This document shows positions 18,339 to 26,525 of a stretch of 64,000 bases of DNA, one piece after another. How positions within the stretch are numbered: the stretch's first letter is position 1; each line of letters starts with the position of its first letter. The translations under genes were made by a program, and so were the position numbers. This DNA is from Luteibacter flocculans (GTDB taxonomy: Bacteria > Pseudomonadota > Gammaproteobacteria > Xanthomonadales > Rhodanobacteraceae), in the NCBI RefSeq assembly GCF_023612255.1, contig NZ_CP063231.1, positions 3,206,001-3,270,000 of the forward strand, written 5' to 3'. A model generated the notes under the pieces. It ran no database searches. It saw nothing but the letters and a program-made list of their open reading frames with translations, and was not told where the DNA came from.

Positions 18339-19528
18339 GCGCCAACCAGACGCTGGGAAGCGACGGCGCCCGCGGCGGCAGCACGCGCCAGACCGGCTTC
18401 CAGATCGGCGAGCAGGTCGTCGCCGTCTTCGATGCCGATCGACAGACGCAGAAGATTGTCGGCGATACCGGCAACGCGACGGGCCTCCGGTGCCATGGCC
18501 GCATGCGTCATCGTGGCCGGATGGGCCACCAGGCTCTCTACGCCACCCAACGATTCGGCGAGCGAGAAGAAGCGCAGGCCATCGACGAAGGCCTCGATCG
18601 CGGGAATGCCACCGGCGATCTCGAAGCTCAGCATGGCGCCGAAGCCAAGTTGTTGGCGCTGCGCCAGCGCATGCCCCGGGTGCGACGCGAGACCGGGGTA
18701 GTACACCCGCTCCACCACCTCATGCGCATCCAGGCGTGCCGCAATACGCCGCGCATTTTCCTCGTGCGCGCGCAGTCGCACGGCCAGGGTACGTACGCCG
18801 CGCAACGTCAGAAAGCTGTCGAACGGCGAACCGGTCAGGCCATTGCAGTTGCCCCACCACTTCAACTGCTCGGCCACGACGGGGTCGGCGGCGATCACCG
18901 CGCCACCCACGACGTCGCTGTGTCCATTGATGTACTTCGTGGTCGAATGCACGACGATGTCGGCACCCAGTTTCAAAGGCTGCTGCAAAGCGGGCGAAAG
19001 AAAGGTGTTGTCCACGACGACGAGCGCGCCCACGGTATGCGCGGCCTGGGCCACATGGCGGACATCGGTGATACGCAGCAACGGATTCGACGGGGTCTCG
19101 ATCCATACCAGCGCGGGGCGGGCGGCGAGGCCATCCGCAAGCGCCGTCGGGTCGGTGAAATCGACGAAGCGGACCGCAAAGCGGCCCTTCTTCGCCCACG
19201 CGTCGAGCAGACGCCAGGTGCCGCCGTAGCAATCGTGCGCCGCCAGGACCAACGCGCCGGCCGGAACCAGTTCGAGAGCCAGGGCGACGGCAGACATGCC
19301 GCTGCCGGTGACGACGGTGCCCGCGCCCTCTTCCAGCTCGGTGAGCGCTTCCGCGAGCAGATCGCGCGTGGGATTGCCGCTGCGCGAGTAGTCGTAGGCG
19401 CGCTTGCGACCGAATCCCTCGAACGAGTAGTTGGTGGACAGGTGCAGGGGCGGCACCACGGCCCCATGCTGGGTATCGGATTCGATGCCGGCGCGCACGG
19501 CACGGGTACAAAGACGGGAATCGGTCAT
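18335..19528 (-). CDS. metB: Cystathionine gamma-synthase / O-succinylhomoserine sulfhydrylase family
   Basis: 397 aa PLP enzyme of the Cys/Met metabolism fold. It joins activated homoserine with cysteine (or sulfide). N-terminal YSRSGNPTRDLLAEAL, then VVVDNTFLSP, and the PLP lysine K198 in HSTTKYINGHSD. The C-terminal SLGGVESLVAHPATMTHA block is typical of MetB/MetC/MetZ. Sequence alone does not separate cystathionine synthase from direct sulfhydrylation. It lies two bases after metX and overlaps hom by four. Confidence 0.92.
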   Translation of the reverse strand: MTDSRLCTRAVRAGIESDTQHGAVVPPLHLSTNYSFEGFGRKRAYDYSRSGNPTRDLLAEALTELEEGAGTVVTGSGMSAVALALELVPAGALVLAAHDCYGGTWRLLDAWAKKGRFAVRFVDFTDPTALADGLAARPALVWIETPSNPLLRITDVRHVAQAAHTVGALVVVDNTFLSPALQQPLKLGADIVVHSTTKYINGHSDVVGGAVIAADPVVAEQLKWWGNCNGLTGSPFDSFLTLRGVRTLAVRLRAHEENARRIAARLDAHEVVERVYYPGLASHPGHALAQRQQLGFGAMLSFEIAGGIPAIEAFVDGLRFFSLAESLGGVESLVAHPATMTHAAMAPEARRVAGIADNLLRLSIGIEDGDDLLADLEAGLARAAAAGAVASQRLVGA

Positions 19529-19530
19529 GG

Positions 19531-20568
19531 TCAGCGGTCTCCGCGACAGTCGTTGAGTGCGTGACGCAGCACGGGAGCGAGCTGCACGGTCTCTTTCAGA
19601 AAGGCATCGTGGCCGTAAGGCGAATCGACGACCTCAAGCGTCGCGGTGCCACCGAGGCGGCGCTGCAGTTCGCACAGGTCGGCAAGCGGCACGAGGCGGT
19701 CGGAAGGAAAGCCGACCAGGGTGGTCGTTGCGTGGATGCGTTCGGGTGCGATGTCGTGCAGATCGATCGATTCCGACAGTGCGAGGAATCGCGACGCATC
19801 GAAGCGCTCGACGAAACGTCGGCCGGCGTGCTCCAGGTAATCCTCCACAGGGAAGTGGAAGCGTCCCTCGCGCAGCTCCGGGCCGGCGGCGAAGCGGCGG
19901 GAGAACTCCTCGCTGCCGCGATAGGTGGTCATGGCCAGTTGCCGTGCCAGCGCGAGCGCTTCGTCCGTGCATCCCGTGGCAAGACCCAGCCGCACGATGC
20001 CGCGCTGTACCGAGCGCTGCGCCGTGGCGAGCGGATGCGGACGATGGGCGCCGGCCAGCAGCACCAGTGACTTCACCTTGTCGGCATGGTTCGCCGCGAA
20101 GGCCAGCCCGACCATGGCGCCGTAGGAACTGCCGACGAACGCCTGCACGCGACCGATGCCGAGTTCGTCCACCAGTGCCGCAAGCGCCGCGGCCTGATCT
20201 TCGCTCGAGACCGAGGGCACGCCTTCGAGTTCCGCGGGCACGATCCAGTCGATCGAGAGCACGCGGCATTCCAAAAGGTCGATGGCCGCACCCTGCCCCA
20301 CCAGATCCTGCCACCATCCTCCGACGCGCTCACGGCCAGCGCAGACGTCGCGATCGGCCGATATGCCACCCTGGACGATGACCGTCGGGGCATGTGGCGC
20401 GCCGCACCACAGATAGCGAATGTCGACCTCGACCGGACCGCTGCCGTACTTCGGCGTAAAGACGACGCGGCGCGTACCGCGGTGTTCGGTGAGATCGGCC
20501 GCGCGTCGCGCCGCAGCGGGGGCAGCCACTTCAGGGAGGGAGATCACGGTAAGGGGCTCTGCTGACAT
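19531..20568 (-). CDS. metX: Homoserine O-acyltransferase MetX
   Basis: 345 aa from the ATG at 20568; a further in-frame ATG at 20670 falls inside the riboswitch and is rejected. Alpha/beta-hydrolase fold acyltransferase that activates homoserine. Nucleophile S148 in VGSSYGAMVG, acidic residue in GFPSDRLVP and C-terminal histidine in SPYGHDAFLKE. The short form and GSSYGA motif resemble the Xanthomonas-type enzymes reported to use succinyl-CoA; the acyl donor is an inference. First gene of the metX-metB-hom operon, with the SAM riboswitch in its leader. Confidence 0.92.
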   Translation of the reverse strand: MSAEPLTVISLPEVAAPAAARRAADLTEHRGTRRVVFTPKYGSGPVEVDIRYLWCGAPHAPTVIVQGGISADRDVCAGRERVGGWWQDLVGQGAAIDLLECRVLSIDWIVPAELEGVPSVSSEDQAAALAALVDELGIGRVQAFVGSSYGAMVGLAFAANHADKVKSLVLLAGAHRPHPLATAQRSVQRGIVRLGLATGCTDEALALARQLAMTTYRGSEEFSRRFAAGPELREGRFHFPVEDYLEHAGRRFVERFDASRFLALSESIDLHDIAPERIHATTTLVGFPSDRLVPLADLCELQRRLGGTATLEVVDSPYGHDAFLKETVQLAPVLRHALNDCRGDR

Positions 20569-20665
20569 GTCCGGAGGTTCCTGCGTTCGGGATCGAGGCC
20601 CCCGCGGATACCGGCGTCGGATTGTCTGCGCCACGGGTACGCCAAAGCGCGCCCAGAACGGACAT

Positions 20666-20774
20666 CCCATCTATCGGCTGGCGTGAAACACGCCCCGCAG
20701 GAGTTGGCACCGTCGCGGAAATCCGCAGGTTGCCCCGGCTTCAAAGGGCCTGTCCCTCAGCCGGTCTCGATGAG
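20666..20774 (-). promoter_or_regulatory. SAM-I (S-box) riboswitch upstream of metX
   Basis: On the minus strand the conserved blocks occur in order: CTCATCGAGA, GAGGGAC, GGCCC, TGAAGCC, GGCAACC, GGTGCCAACTCCTGC, then a hairpin GGCGTGTTTCACGCC (P4) and GATAGATGGG. P1 can form between CTCATC (20769-20774) and GATGGG (20666-20671). These are the hallmark SAM-I core sequences, so binding of S-adenosylmethionine should lower metX-metB-hom expression. In the 98-base leader that follows, ATGTCCG (20659-20665) can pair with CGGACAT, which covers the metX start codon, suggesting translational control. No U-run terminator is visible. Confidence 0.92.
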
Positions 20775-20782
20775 TGAAACCG

Positions 20783-20811
20783 ACGATACGCTCGCCAAAC
20801 CATGCTGTCAA
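20783..20811 (-). promoter_or_regulatory. Sigma-70 promoter of metX-metB-hom
   Basis: On the minus strand a perfect -35 TTGACA (20806-20811), a 17-base spacer and a -10 TATCGT (20783-20788). Transcription would start near 20776, at the 5' edge of the riboswitch. Confidence 0.75.
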
Positions 20812-20812
20812 C

Positions 20813-20844
20813 AGACGTTTAGACGTCCAGATGTCCAGACGTCC
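20813..20844. promoter_or_regulatory. Four tandem MetJ-type met boxes
   Basis: Plus strand reads AGACGTTT, AGACGTCC, AGATGTCC, AGACGTCC without gaps, each close to the enterobacterial MetJ half-operator AGACGTCT. The array abuts the -35 box of the metX promoter and also lies upstream of the divergent cysteine synthase gene. MetJ binds tandem 8-base boxes cooperatively with SAM as co-repressor. That a MetJ-like protein exists in this organism is inferred; none is in the window. Confidence 0.75.
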
Positions 20845-20977
20845 TATCGCAATGCCACTGCTTGGATTACCGCCCATCGCTTGGCGCGCATGGCTTCCAG
20901 CGCCAATTCATGCGCCACGACAGCGCACATATCGAGACATCAGCCACGATCTCGATCACCCGCGGACTTCTGCGGGT

Positions 20978-20983
20978 TACGAT
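20978..20983 (+). promoter_or_regulatory. Possible -10 box with leaderless start for cysteine synthase
   Basis: TACGAT stands six bases before the ATG at 20990 and no Shine-Dalgarno is seen, so transcription may begin at the start codon. The -35 region is poor. Spacing inference only. Confidence 0.3.
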
Positions 20984-20989
20984 CCACCC

Positions 20990-22006
20990 ATGACTATCCA
21001 TGCCAACTTCGCGGCCGCCATCGGCCATACGCCGCTCATACGCCTTCGCAACGCCTCCGAAGCCACGGGCTGCGAGATCCTCGCCAAGGCCGAATTCCTC
21101 AATCCCGGCGGTTCCGTGAAGGACCGCACCGCCCTTGGCCTGGTCGACGACGCCGAGCGTCGCGGACTCCTCCGCGCCGGAGGCACCGTGGTCGAAGGCA
21201 CCGCGGGCAACACAGGCATCGGGCTGGCCCTGCTGGGCGCCAGCCGCGGGTATCGCACCGTGATCGTCATGCCCGAGACGCAGAGCCGCGAGAAGATCGA
21301 CGCCTTGCGCGTCACGGGTGCCGAGGTGCGCCTCGTGCCCGCCGCACCATACAAGGACCCCGGCCACTACGCGCACGTCGCCCGCGCGTTGGCCGAGGCA
21401 TTGAACGCCCGCGATCCGGGCAGCGCCTGGTTCGCCAACCAGTTCGACAACACCGCCAACCGGGACTGGCACGAGGTCCATACCGGCGCCGAGATCTGGG
21501 CCCAGACGGACGGCCGCATCGATGGCTTCGTCTGTGCCGCAGGTACGGGAGGCACGCTGGCCGGCGTCGGTCGCGCCTTAAAGGCACGGCGTAGCGACAT
21601 TCGCATCGCCCTGGCAGACCCTTGTGGCTCGGCCCTCGCCCATTTCGTTACCCATGGCGAACTGCACGCGGAAGGGAACTCGATCAGCGAGGGCATCGGC
21701 AGCAGTCGGATCACGGCCAATTTCGCCGATGCGCCCGTGGACCTGGCCTGGTCCATCCCCGACGACGAATCGCTGCCCCTGGTCCACGACCTGCTGCATG
21801 CGGAAGGCTATTGCGTGGGCGGCTCCAGCGGCGTCAACGTGGCCGGGGCGATCCGCCTGGCGCGGGAACTGGGCCCCGGCCACACCGTCGTCACGGTGCT
21901 GTGCGACGGCGGCATGCGCTATCAGGGCAAGCTGTTCAATCCAGCGTTCCTGCGCGGGAAAGGCCTGCCAGTGCCCGACTGGCTGGACGCCGCGTTTCCC
22001 GGCTAG
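20990..22006 (+). CDS. Cysteine synthase (O-acetylserine sulfhydrylase family)
   Basis: 338 aa from the ATG at 20990; longer in-frame starts would run into the met-box array and riboswitch region. PLP fold-type II enzyme that makes cysteine from O-acetylserine and sulfide. PLP lysine K44 in EFLNPGGSVKDRTA, phosphate-binding GTAGNTGIGLA near 73-83, QFDNTANRDWH, and GTGGTLAGVGRALK. A long C-terminal segment (YQGKLFNPAFLRGKGLPVPDWL) is found in the cysteine synthase A form of xanthomonads. Divergent from metX, whose operon needs cysteine, so shared control by the met-box array is plausible. Confidence 0.9.
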   Translation: MTIHANFAAAIGHTPLIRLRNASEATGCEILAKAEFLNPGGSVKDRTALGLVDDAERRGLLRAGGTVVEGTAGNTGIGLALLGASRGYRTVIVMPETQSREKIDALRVTGAEVRLVPAAPYKDPGHYAHVARALAEALNARDPGSAWFANQFDNTANRDWHEVHTGAEIWAQTDGRIDGFVCAAGTGGTLAGVGRALKARRSDIRIALADPCGSALAHFVTHGELHAEGNSISEGIGSSRITANFADAPVDLAWSIPDDESLPLVHDLLHAEGYCVGGSSGVNVAGAIRLARELGPGHTVVTVLCDGGMRYQGKLFNPAFLRGKGLPVPDWLDAAFPG

Positions 22007-22047
22007 CCGCCCGTACGAGCGTTGCCTGAGCGCCGGCCCTAACCCCC

Positions 22048-22056
22048 TGATACAAT
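22048..22056 (+). promoter_or_regulatory. Extended -10 promoter for prfC
   Basis: TGATACAAT fits an extended -10 element (TG, one base, TACAAT). It would start transcription near 22063, about 25 bases before the prfC ATG. Confidence 0.4.
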
Positions 22057-22087
22057 TCGCGGTTAGCCCTTCGATCCGGCCCGCCTC

Positions 22088-23689
22088 ATGTCCTCACACC
22101 TCACCGAAACCCGCCGTCGGCGCAGCTTCGCCATCGTCAGCCATCCCGACGCCGGCAAGACCACGCTGACCGAAAAGCTCCTCCTGTTCGGCGGTGCGAT
22201 CCAGATGGCCGGCTCCGTGAAGAGCCGCAAGGCCGCCCGCCACGCCACCTCGGACTGGATGGCCCTTGAAAAGGAGCGCGGCATTTCCGTGACCTCCTCG
22301 GTCATGCAGTTTCCGTACAACGACGCCATCGTGAATCTGCTCGACACCCCGGGCCACGCGGACTTCTCGGAAGATACCTACCGCGTGCTCACCGCGGTGG
22401 ACTCCGCTCTGATGGTGATCGACTGCGCCAAGGGCGTCGAGGAACGCACGATCAAGCTGATGGAGGTCTGCCGGCTGCGCGACACGCCGATCATGACCTT
22501 CATCAACAAGCTCGACCGCGAGGGCCGCTCGCCGATCGAACTGCTCGATGAAGTGGAATCGGTGCTCGGTATCGCCTGCGCCCCGCTCACCTGGCCGATC
22601 GGCATGGGCTCGCGCCTTAAGGGCGTGTATCACGTGCTGCTCGACGAAGTGCACGTGTTCGAGCCGGGCAAGAACTTCACGCGCCAGGACTCCACGATCT
22701 TCAAGGGTCTGGATCATCCGGACCTTGCCGGCCGCATCGGGCAGGCCGCGCTCGACGAACTGCGCGACGAGCTGGAACTGGTGCTCGGGGCGTCCAATCC
22801 ATTCGACGTGGAGGCCTATCTCGCCGGCACGCAGACGCCCGTCTTCTTCGGCTCGGCCGTGAACAACTTCGGCGTGCAGCTGCTGCTCGACTTCTTCGTG
22901 GAGCACGCGCCGTCGCCGCGTCCGCGCAACACGCTCACGCGTGAGGTGAAGCCCGAGGAAGAAAAGCTGACCGGCTTCGTCTTCAAGATCCAGGCGAACA
23001 TGGACCCGGCACATCGTGACCGCGTGGCGTTCATGCGCGTCTGTTCCGGCACCTATACCGCCGGCATGAAGATGCAGCAGACGCGCACGGGCAAGGAAGT
23101 CCGCATCGCCAACGCCCTCACCTTCATGGCGTCGGATCGCGAAATCGTCGAGCGCGCCTATCCGGGCGACGTCATCGGCCTGCACAACCACGGCACCATC
23201 ACCATCGGCGATACGTTCACCGAGGGCGAGCCGCTGTCGTTCACCGGCATCCCCAACTTCGCGCCCGAGCTGTTCCGCCGCGCACGGCTGCGCGATCCGA
23301 TGAAGATGAAGGCGTTGCAGAAGGGCCTCGCCCAGCTCTCCGAAGAAGGCGCCACGCAGTTCTTCCGTCCGCTGATGTCGAACGACCTCATCCTCGGTGC
23401 GGTCGGTGTGCTGCAGTTCGACGTGGTCGCGTATCGCCTGAAGGACGAATACAACGTCGACGCGACATTCGAGCAGGTCGGCGTCGCCACGGCGCGCTGG
23501 ATCCACTGCGACGATGCGAAGAAGCTGGAGGAGTTCCGCGAGAAGAACGCGGGCAATCTCGCCATCGATGCCGCCGGTGAACTGGTGTACCTCGCGCCGA
23601 CGCGCGTCAACCTGCAACTGGCGCAGGAACGCTGGCCGGGTGTTCGCTTCTCGGCCACGCGTGAGCACGCGGCCTCGGTAGAAGTCTGA
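22088..23689 (+). CDS. prfC: Peptide chain release factor 3
   Basis: 533 aa translational GTPase that recycles RF1/RF2 from the ribosome after termination. G1 [15 protein letters not shown] near residues 18-32, switch [17 protein letters not shown]4 NKLDREG. The C-terminal domains ([38 protein letters not shown]) are specific to RF3. Monocistronic; converges on the oxidoreductase gene with a hairpin between. Confidence 0.96.
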   Translation: MSSHLTETRRRRSFAIVSHPDAGKTTLTEKLLLFGGAIQMAGSVKSRKAARHATSDWMALEKERGISVTSSVMQFPYNDAIVNLLDTPGHADFSEDTYRVLTAVDSALMVIDCAKGVEERTIKLMEVCRLRDTPIMTFINKLDREGRSPIELLDEVESVLGIACAPLTWPIGMGSRLKGVYHVLLDEVHVFEPGKNFTRQDSTIFKGLDHPDLAGRIGQAALDELRDELELVLGASNPFDVEAYLAGTQTPVFFGSAVNNFGVQLLLDFFVEHAPSPRPRNTLTREVKPEEEKLTGFVFKIQANMDPAHRDRVAFMRVCSGTYTAGMKMQQTRTGKEVRIANALTFMASDREIVERAYPGDVIGLHNHGTITIGDTFTEGEPLSFTGIPNFAPELFRRARLRDPMKMKALQKGLAQLSEEGATQFFRPLMSNDLILGAVGVLQFDVVAYRLKDEYNVDATFEQVGVATARWIHCDDAKKLEEFREKNAGNLAIDAAGELVYLAPTRVNLQLAQERWPGVRFSATREHAASVEV

Positions 23690-23698
23690 TGGCGATGC

Positions 23699-23723
23699 CG
23701 GCGGCGCAGGGGAGGCGCCGCCG
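23699..23723. terminator. Bidirectional hairpin between prfC and the oxidoreductase gene
   Basis: Nine-base GC stem (CGGCGGCGC / GCGCCGCCG) around a 7-base loop, centred in the 43-base gap between two converging stop codons. There is no U-run, so it may act as an RNA-stabilising or factor-assisted terminator. Confidence 0.5.
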
Positions 23724-23732
23724 CGACCCGCG

Positions 23733-25391
23733 TTACAAGGGCGACGGATTCAGGAAGCGATGGATCGCCTGCACCACCACCGAGCCCTCGCCCACGCTCG
23801 ATGCCACACGCTTGATCGAACCCGAACGCACGTCGCCCACGGCGAACACACCGCGCAGCGTGGTCGCGAAGGGCGACGGCGTGGCGTAGCCGTCAGCATC
23901 GCGACCCGTGACCACAAAACCCTTGCGGTCAAGATCGAGACAACCTTCCAGCCAGGCGGTATTCGGCTCAGCACCGATCATCACGAACAGGCTTCCCGCC
24001 TTGACTCGCGTCTGCGTGCCGTCGACGCAACGCCAGCCCACCTCGCGCAGATAGGCGTCGCCGTCGAGATGGTCGATCGTGCAGCGCGTGTGCAGCGTGA
24101 TCCGCGGCGATTGAAGAATGCGCTGTACGAGATAGTCGGACATGGTGGACGCGAGGCCATCGCCGCGCACGAGGATGTGCACGTGCTTCACGGTACGCGC
24201 GAGGAACACCGCGGCCTGGCCTGCACTGTTGCCGCCGCCGACCACCACGACGTCCTCGCCGGCGCAGAGGGTCGCTTCCATCGCCGTGGCGGCATAGTGA
24301 ATGCCTTGCCCTTCGAAGCGCTCGTAGTCGAGATGATCGAGCTTGCGATAACGTGCGCCCGTCGCCACGATCACCGCGCGGGCGCGCACCGATGTGCCGT
24401 CGTCGAGCATCAGGCGGTAGGGGTGCCTGCTGCAATCCATCGCCTGCACCGATCTCGCCATCGCCATGTGCGCACCGAACTTCATGGCCTGGACCTGGGC
24501 GCGCCCCGCCAGGGCTTCGCCCGAGATGCCCGTCGGAAAACCGAGATAGTTTTCGATCTTCGAACTCGTACCGGCCTGCCCACCGGGCGCGAGCGCTTCG
24601 AGCACCAGCGTGTCGAGTCCCTCGGACGCGGCATAGACGGCTGCTGCCAACCCGGCTGGCCCTGCCCCGATCACCGCCACATCGTGAATGTGCTCGCTGT
24701 CGAGGTGAATGGAGATACCAAGCTCGTCTGCCAGCTCGCGCGTGGTGGGGCAACGCAGCACACGGCGGTCGGGCATGATCACCACCGGACACTCGGACGG
24801 ATCGAGCCCGAACCCGTCGATGAGGTGCCTTGCGTCTTCGTCGATGTCGGTATCCAGCAGGCGATACGGATAACCATTGCGGATGAGGAAGCTGCGCAGG
24901 CGCACGGTATCCGCCGCGTGCGCGGAGCCGGCAAGCGTGACGCCACCCTGCCCGCTCTGGATGAGCCCGACGCGCCGCAGGATGAAGGCGCGCATGATGA
25001 CTTCGCCGATGTCCGGCTCGCCGGAGACCAGCTTGCGGAAGTTCACCGGGTCCACGCGCACCAGCCGCGTCTCGGAACCGGTGCGGCCGTTGACCATGAT
25101 CTGGCGTTCGCTGAACAGATCGACCTCGCCCGTGAACTGGTTGGGCCCGTGTACCGTGAAGACGTTGGGCTGGCCGTTCTCGTCGAGATCGTAGACCTCG
25201 ATGCAGCCCTCGATCACGAAGAAGTAGTCGATCCGCCGATCGCCGCGCCGGAACAGCACGGTACCTTCGGGAACCACCTCCTCGACGCCGTACTTCACCA
25301 GCCGCGTCGCCATGTCCTCGTTGAGACGCGGGAAGGTCTGCTCCTTGCGGTTCTGCGGGCTGGCGGGATCGTTCTGGGACGGAATGGCCAT
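23733..25391 (-). CDS. cNMP-binding domain / thioredoxin-reductase-like FAD oxidoreductase fusion
   Basis: 552 aa with three parts. Residues 25-140 are a Crp-type cyclic-nucleotide fold (VPEGTVLFRRGD, FFVIEGCIEVYD). Residues 160-225 look like a thioredoxin/glutaredoxin fold (LRSFLIRNGYPYRLLDTDID) without a CxxC. Residues 236-552 form a TrxB-like flavoprotein with FAD motif GAGPAG (242-247), NAD(P)H motif GGGNSAG (385-391) and C-terminal GVFAVGDVRSGSIKRVASSVGEG. Where TrxR has its redox CxxC there is AATAME (367-372), so it cannot reduce thioredoxin in the normal way. The electron acceptor is unknown. Alone in its transcription unit. Confidence 0.85.
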   Translation of the reverse strand: MAIPSQNDPASPQNRKEQTFPRLNEDMATRLVKYGVEEVVPEGTVLFRRGDRRIDYFFVIEGCIEVYDLDENGQPNVFTVHGPNQFTGEVDLFSERQIMVNGRTGSETRLVRVDPVNFRKLVSGEPDIGEVIMRAFILRRVGLIQSGQGGVTLAGSAHAADTVRLRSFLIRNGYPYRLLDTDIDEDARHLIDGFGLDPSECPVVIMPDRRVLRCPTTRELADELGISIHLDSEHIHDVAVIGAGPAGLAAAVYAASEGLDTLVLEALAPGGQAGTSSKIENYLGFPTGISGEALAGRAQVQAMKFGAHMAMARSVQAMDCSRHPYRLMLDDGTSVRARAVIVATGARYRKLDHLDYERFEGQGIHYAATAMEATLCAGEDVVVVGGGNSAGQAAVFLARTVKHVHILVRGDGLASTMSDYLVQRILQSPRITLHTRCTIDHLDGDAYLREVGWRCVDGTQTRVKAGSLFVMIGAEPNTAWLEGCLDLDRKGFVVTGRDADGYATPSPFATTLRGVFAVGDVRSGSIKRVASSVGEGSVVVQAIHRFLNPSPL

Positions 25392-25523
25392 CGGGGGGTC
25401 CAGGTGGTCGGGGCGGGCACGGCCGAGACCGCAACCCTAACGGAAGCGACGCGACACGATCTTGTATCGGAGCACCATCATGCCTGCGTAGACTGCGGCT
25501 GCAAGCCCCTCCACGAGCCCTCC

Positions 25524-26429
25524 ATGCCCACCGAACCGAACGCCGTCACGACATCATCCCTGCCTCTGCGCCTGCTGCGATCGCCGCTTGGACGCATCCT
25601 CGTCTTCTTCCTCACGCTGACCCTCATCGGCATGGTGCTGGGGCGCATCTACAGCGGCCTGAACCTGCCGCAGGGCCATCTCGCCATGCGCGACGTCACG
25701 CCCCTGCTGGCGGCATTCAAGATCGCGCCCGCCGTGCTCGCCTACTGGCTGCTCGTACGTACGATCGAGAACCGGCGGGTCGACGAACTGGCGCCCCGCA
25801 AGGCCCTGCCCCATCTGCTTGCCGGCATCGCCGCGGGCGCGCTGGTGTTCTCGCTCGTCGTCGGCAGCCTGTGGGCCTTCGGCGCCTATGTGGTGGACGG
25901 TACGAACCGCGACGTGGCCTGGCTCGGGCCGATCCTCGTGCTGGGCGTGGGCGCGGGCGTGGTCGAGGAAATCATCAGCCGCGGCGTCATCTTCCGCATC
26001 GTGGAGGAAGGGCTCGGAACCTGGGCGGCGCTGTTCATCTCCGCGGCGCTGTTCGGCGGGCTGCATATCTGGAATCCCAACGCCACGGCATGGAGCGCCA
26101 TCGCCATCGCCCTGGAAGCGGGCCTGCTGTTCGGCCTGCTCTATCACGTCACCCGCTCGCTGTGGGTGTGCATGGGCGCGCATGCGGCGTGGAATGTCAC
26201 GCAAGGTCCGGTCTACGGCATTCCGGTATCCGGCTTCGAACAGCAAGGCCTGCTGAGATCGCATATGCAGGGGCCGGACTGGCTGACCGGCGGCGCGTTT
26301 GGCGCCGAGGCTTCCGTGGTCGCTCTGGCCATCTGTTCCATGGTGACGGCGGGCTGCCTGGCCGTTGCCGTCCGCCGCGGCTCGCTGGTAGTACCCGCAT
26401 GGCGCCGGAAACGCGTCACGTCGGCCTGA
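25524..26429 (+). CDS. CPBP-family intramembrane metalloprotease (CAAX protease-like)
   Basis: 301 aa from the ATG at 25524. Eight or so hydrophobic spans; the Abi/CPBP motifs are EEIISRG (E148, E149, R153), FGGLHIWN (H181) and HAAWNVTQG. These residues form the membrane glutamate/histidine active site of Rce1-like proteases. The substrate is unknown. The upstream 130 bases separate it from the divergent oxidoreductase; the next gene downstream is a sensor kinase 96 bases away. Confidence 0.85.
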   Translation: MPTEPNAVTTSSLPLRLLRSPLGRILVFFLTLTLIGMVLGRIYSGLNLPQGHLAMRDVTPLLAAFKIAPAVLAYWLLVRTIENRRVDELAPRKALPHLLAGIAAGALVFSLVVGSLWAFGAYVVDGTNRDVAWLGPILVLGVGAGVVEEIISRGVIFRIVEEGLGTWAALFISAALFGGLHIWNPNATAWSAIAIALEAGLLFGLLYHVTRSLWVCMGAHAAWNVTQGPVYGIPVSGFEQQGLLRSHMQGPDWLTGGAFGAEASVVALAICSMVTAGCLAVAVRRGSLVVPAWRRKRVTSA

Positions 26430-26525
26430 CAGCATCCCCGTTATGTGGTCCCTGCCATGGAAGGCGGCACGACCGGATGTCACAGTTGCCACGCCCTCGC
26501 CTTATCGAGAACCGACGGTCCACGC

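Larger units (their letters stand above)
20569..20989. other. 421-base divergent control region between metX and cysteine synthase
   Basis: Contains, from left to right, the metX leader (20569-20665), a SAM-I riboswitch (20666-20774, minus), the metX promoter (20783-20811), four tandem met-box-like octamers (20813-20844) and the upstream region of the cysteine synthase gene (20845-20989). No convincing coding sequence. In the last part a short hairpin, CCCGC/GCGGG near 20959-20976, lies just before the cysteine synthase start. Confidence 0.8.

Noticed and set aside
20568-20670. Longer metX starting at 20670
   Set aside because: That ATG lies in the P1 strand of the riboswitch; the added 34 residues have no family match.
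23760-25523. Long 5' extension of the CAAX protease frame antisense to the flavoprotein
   Set aside because: The protease proper starts at 25524 where the membrane topology and family motifs begin.
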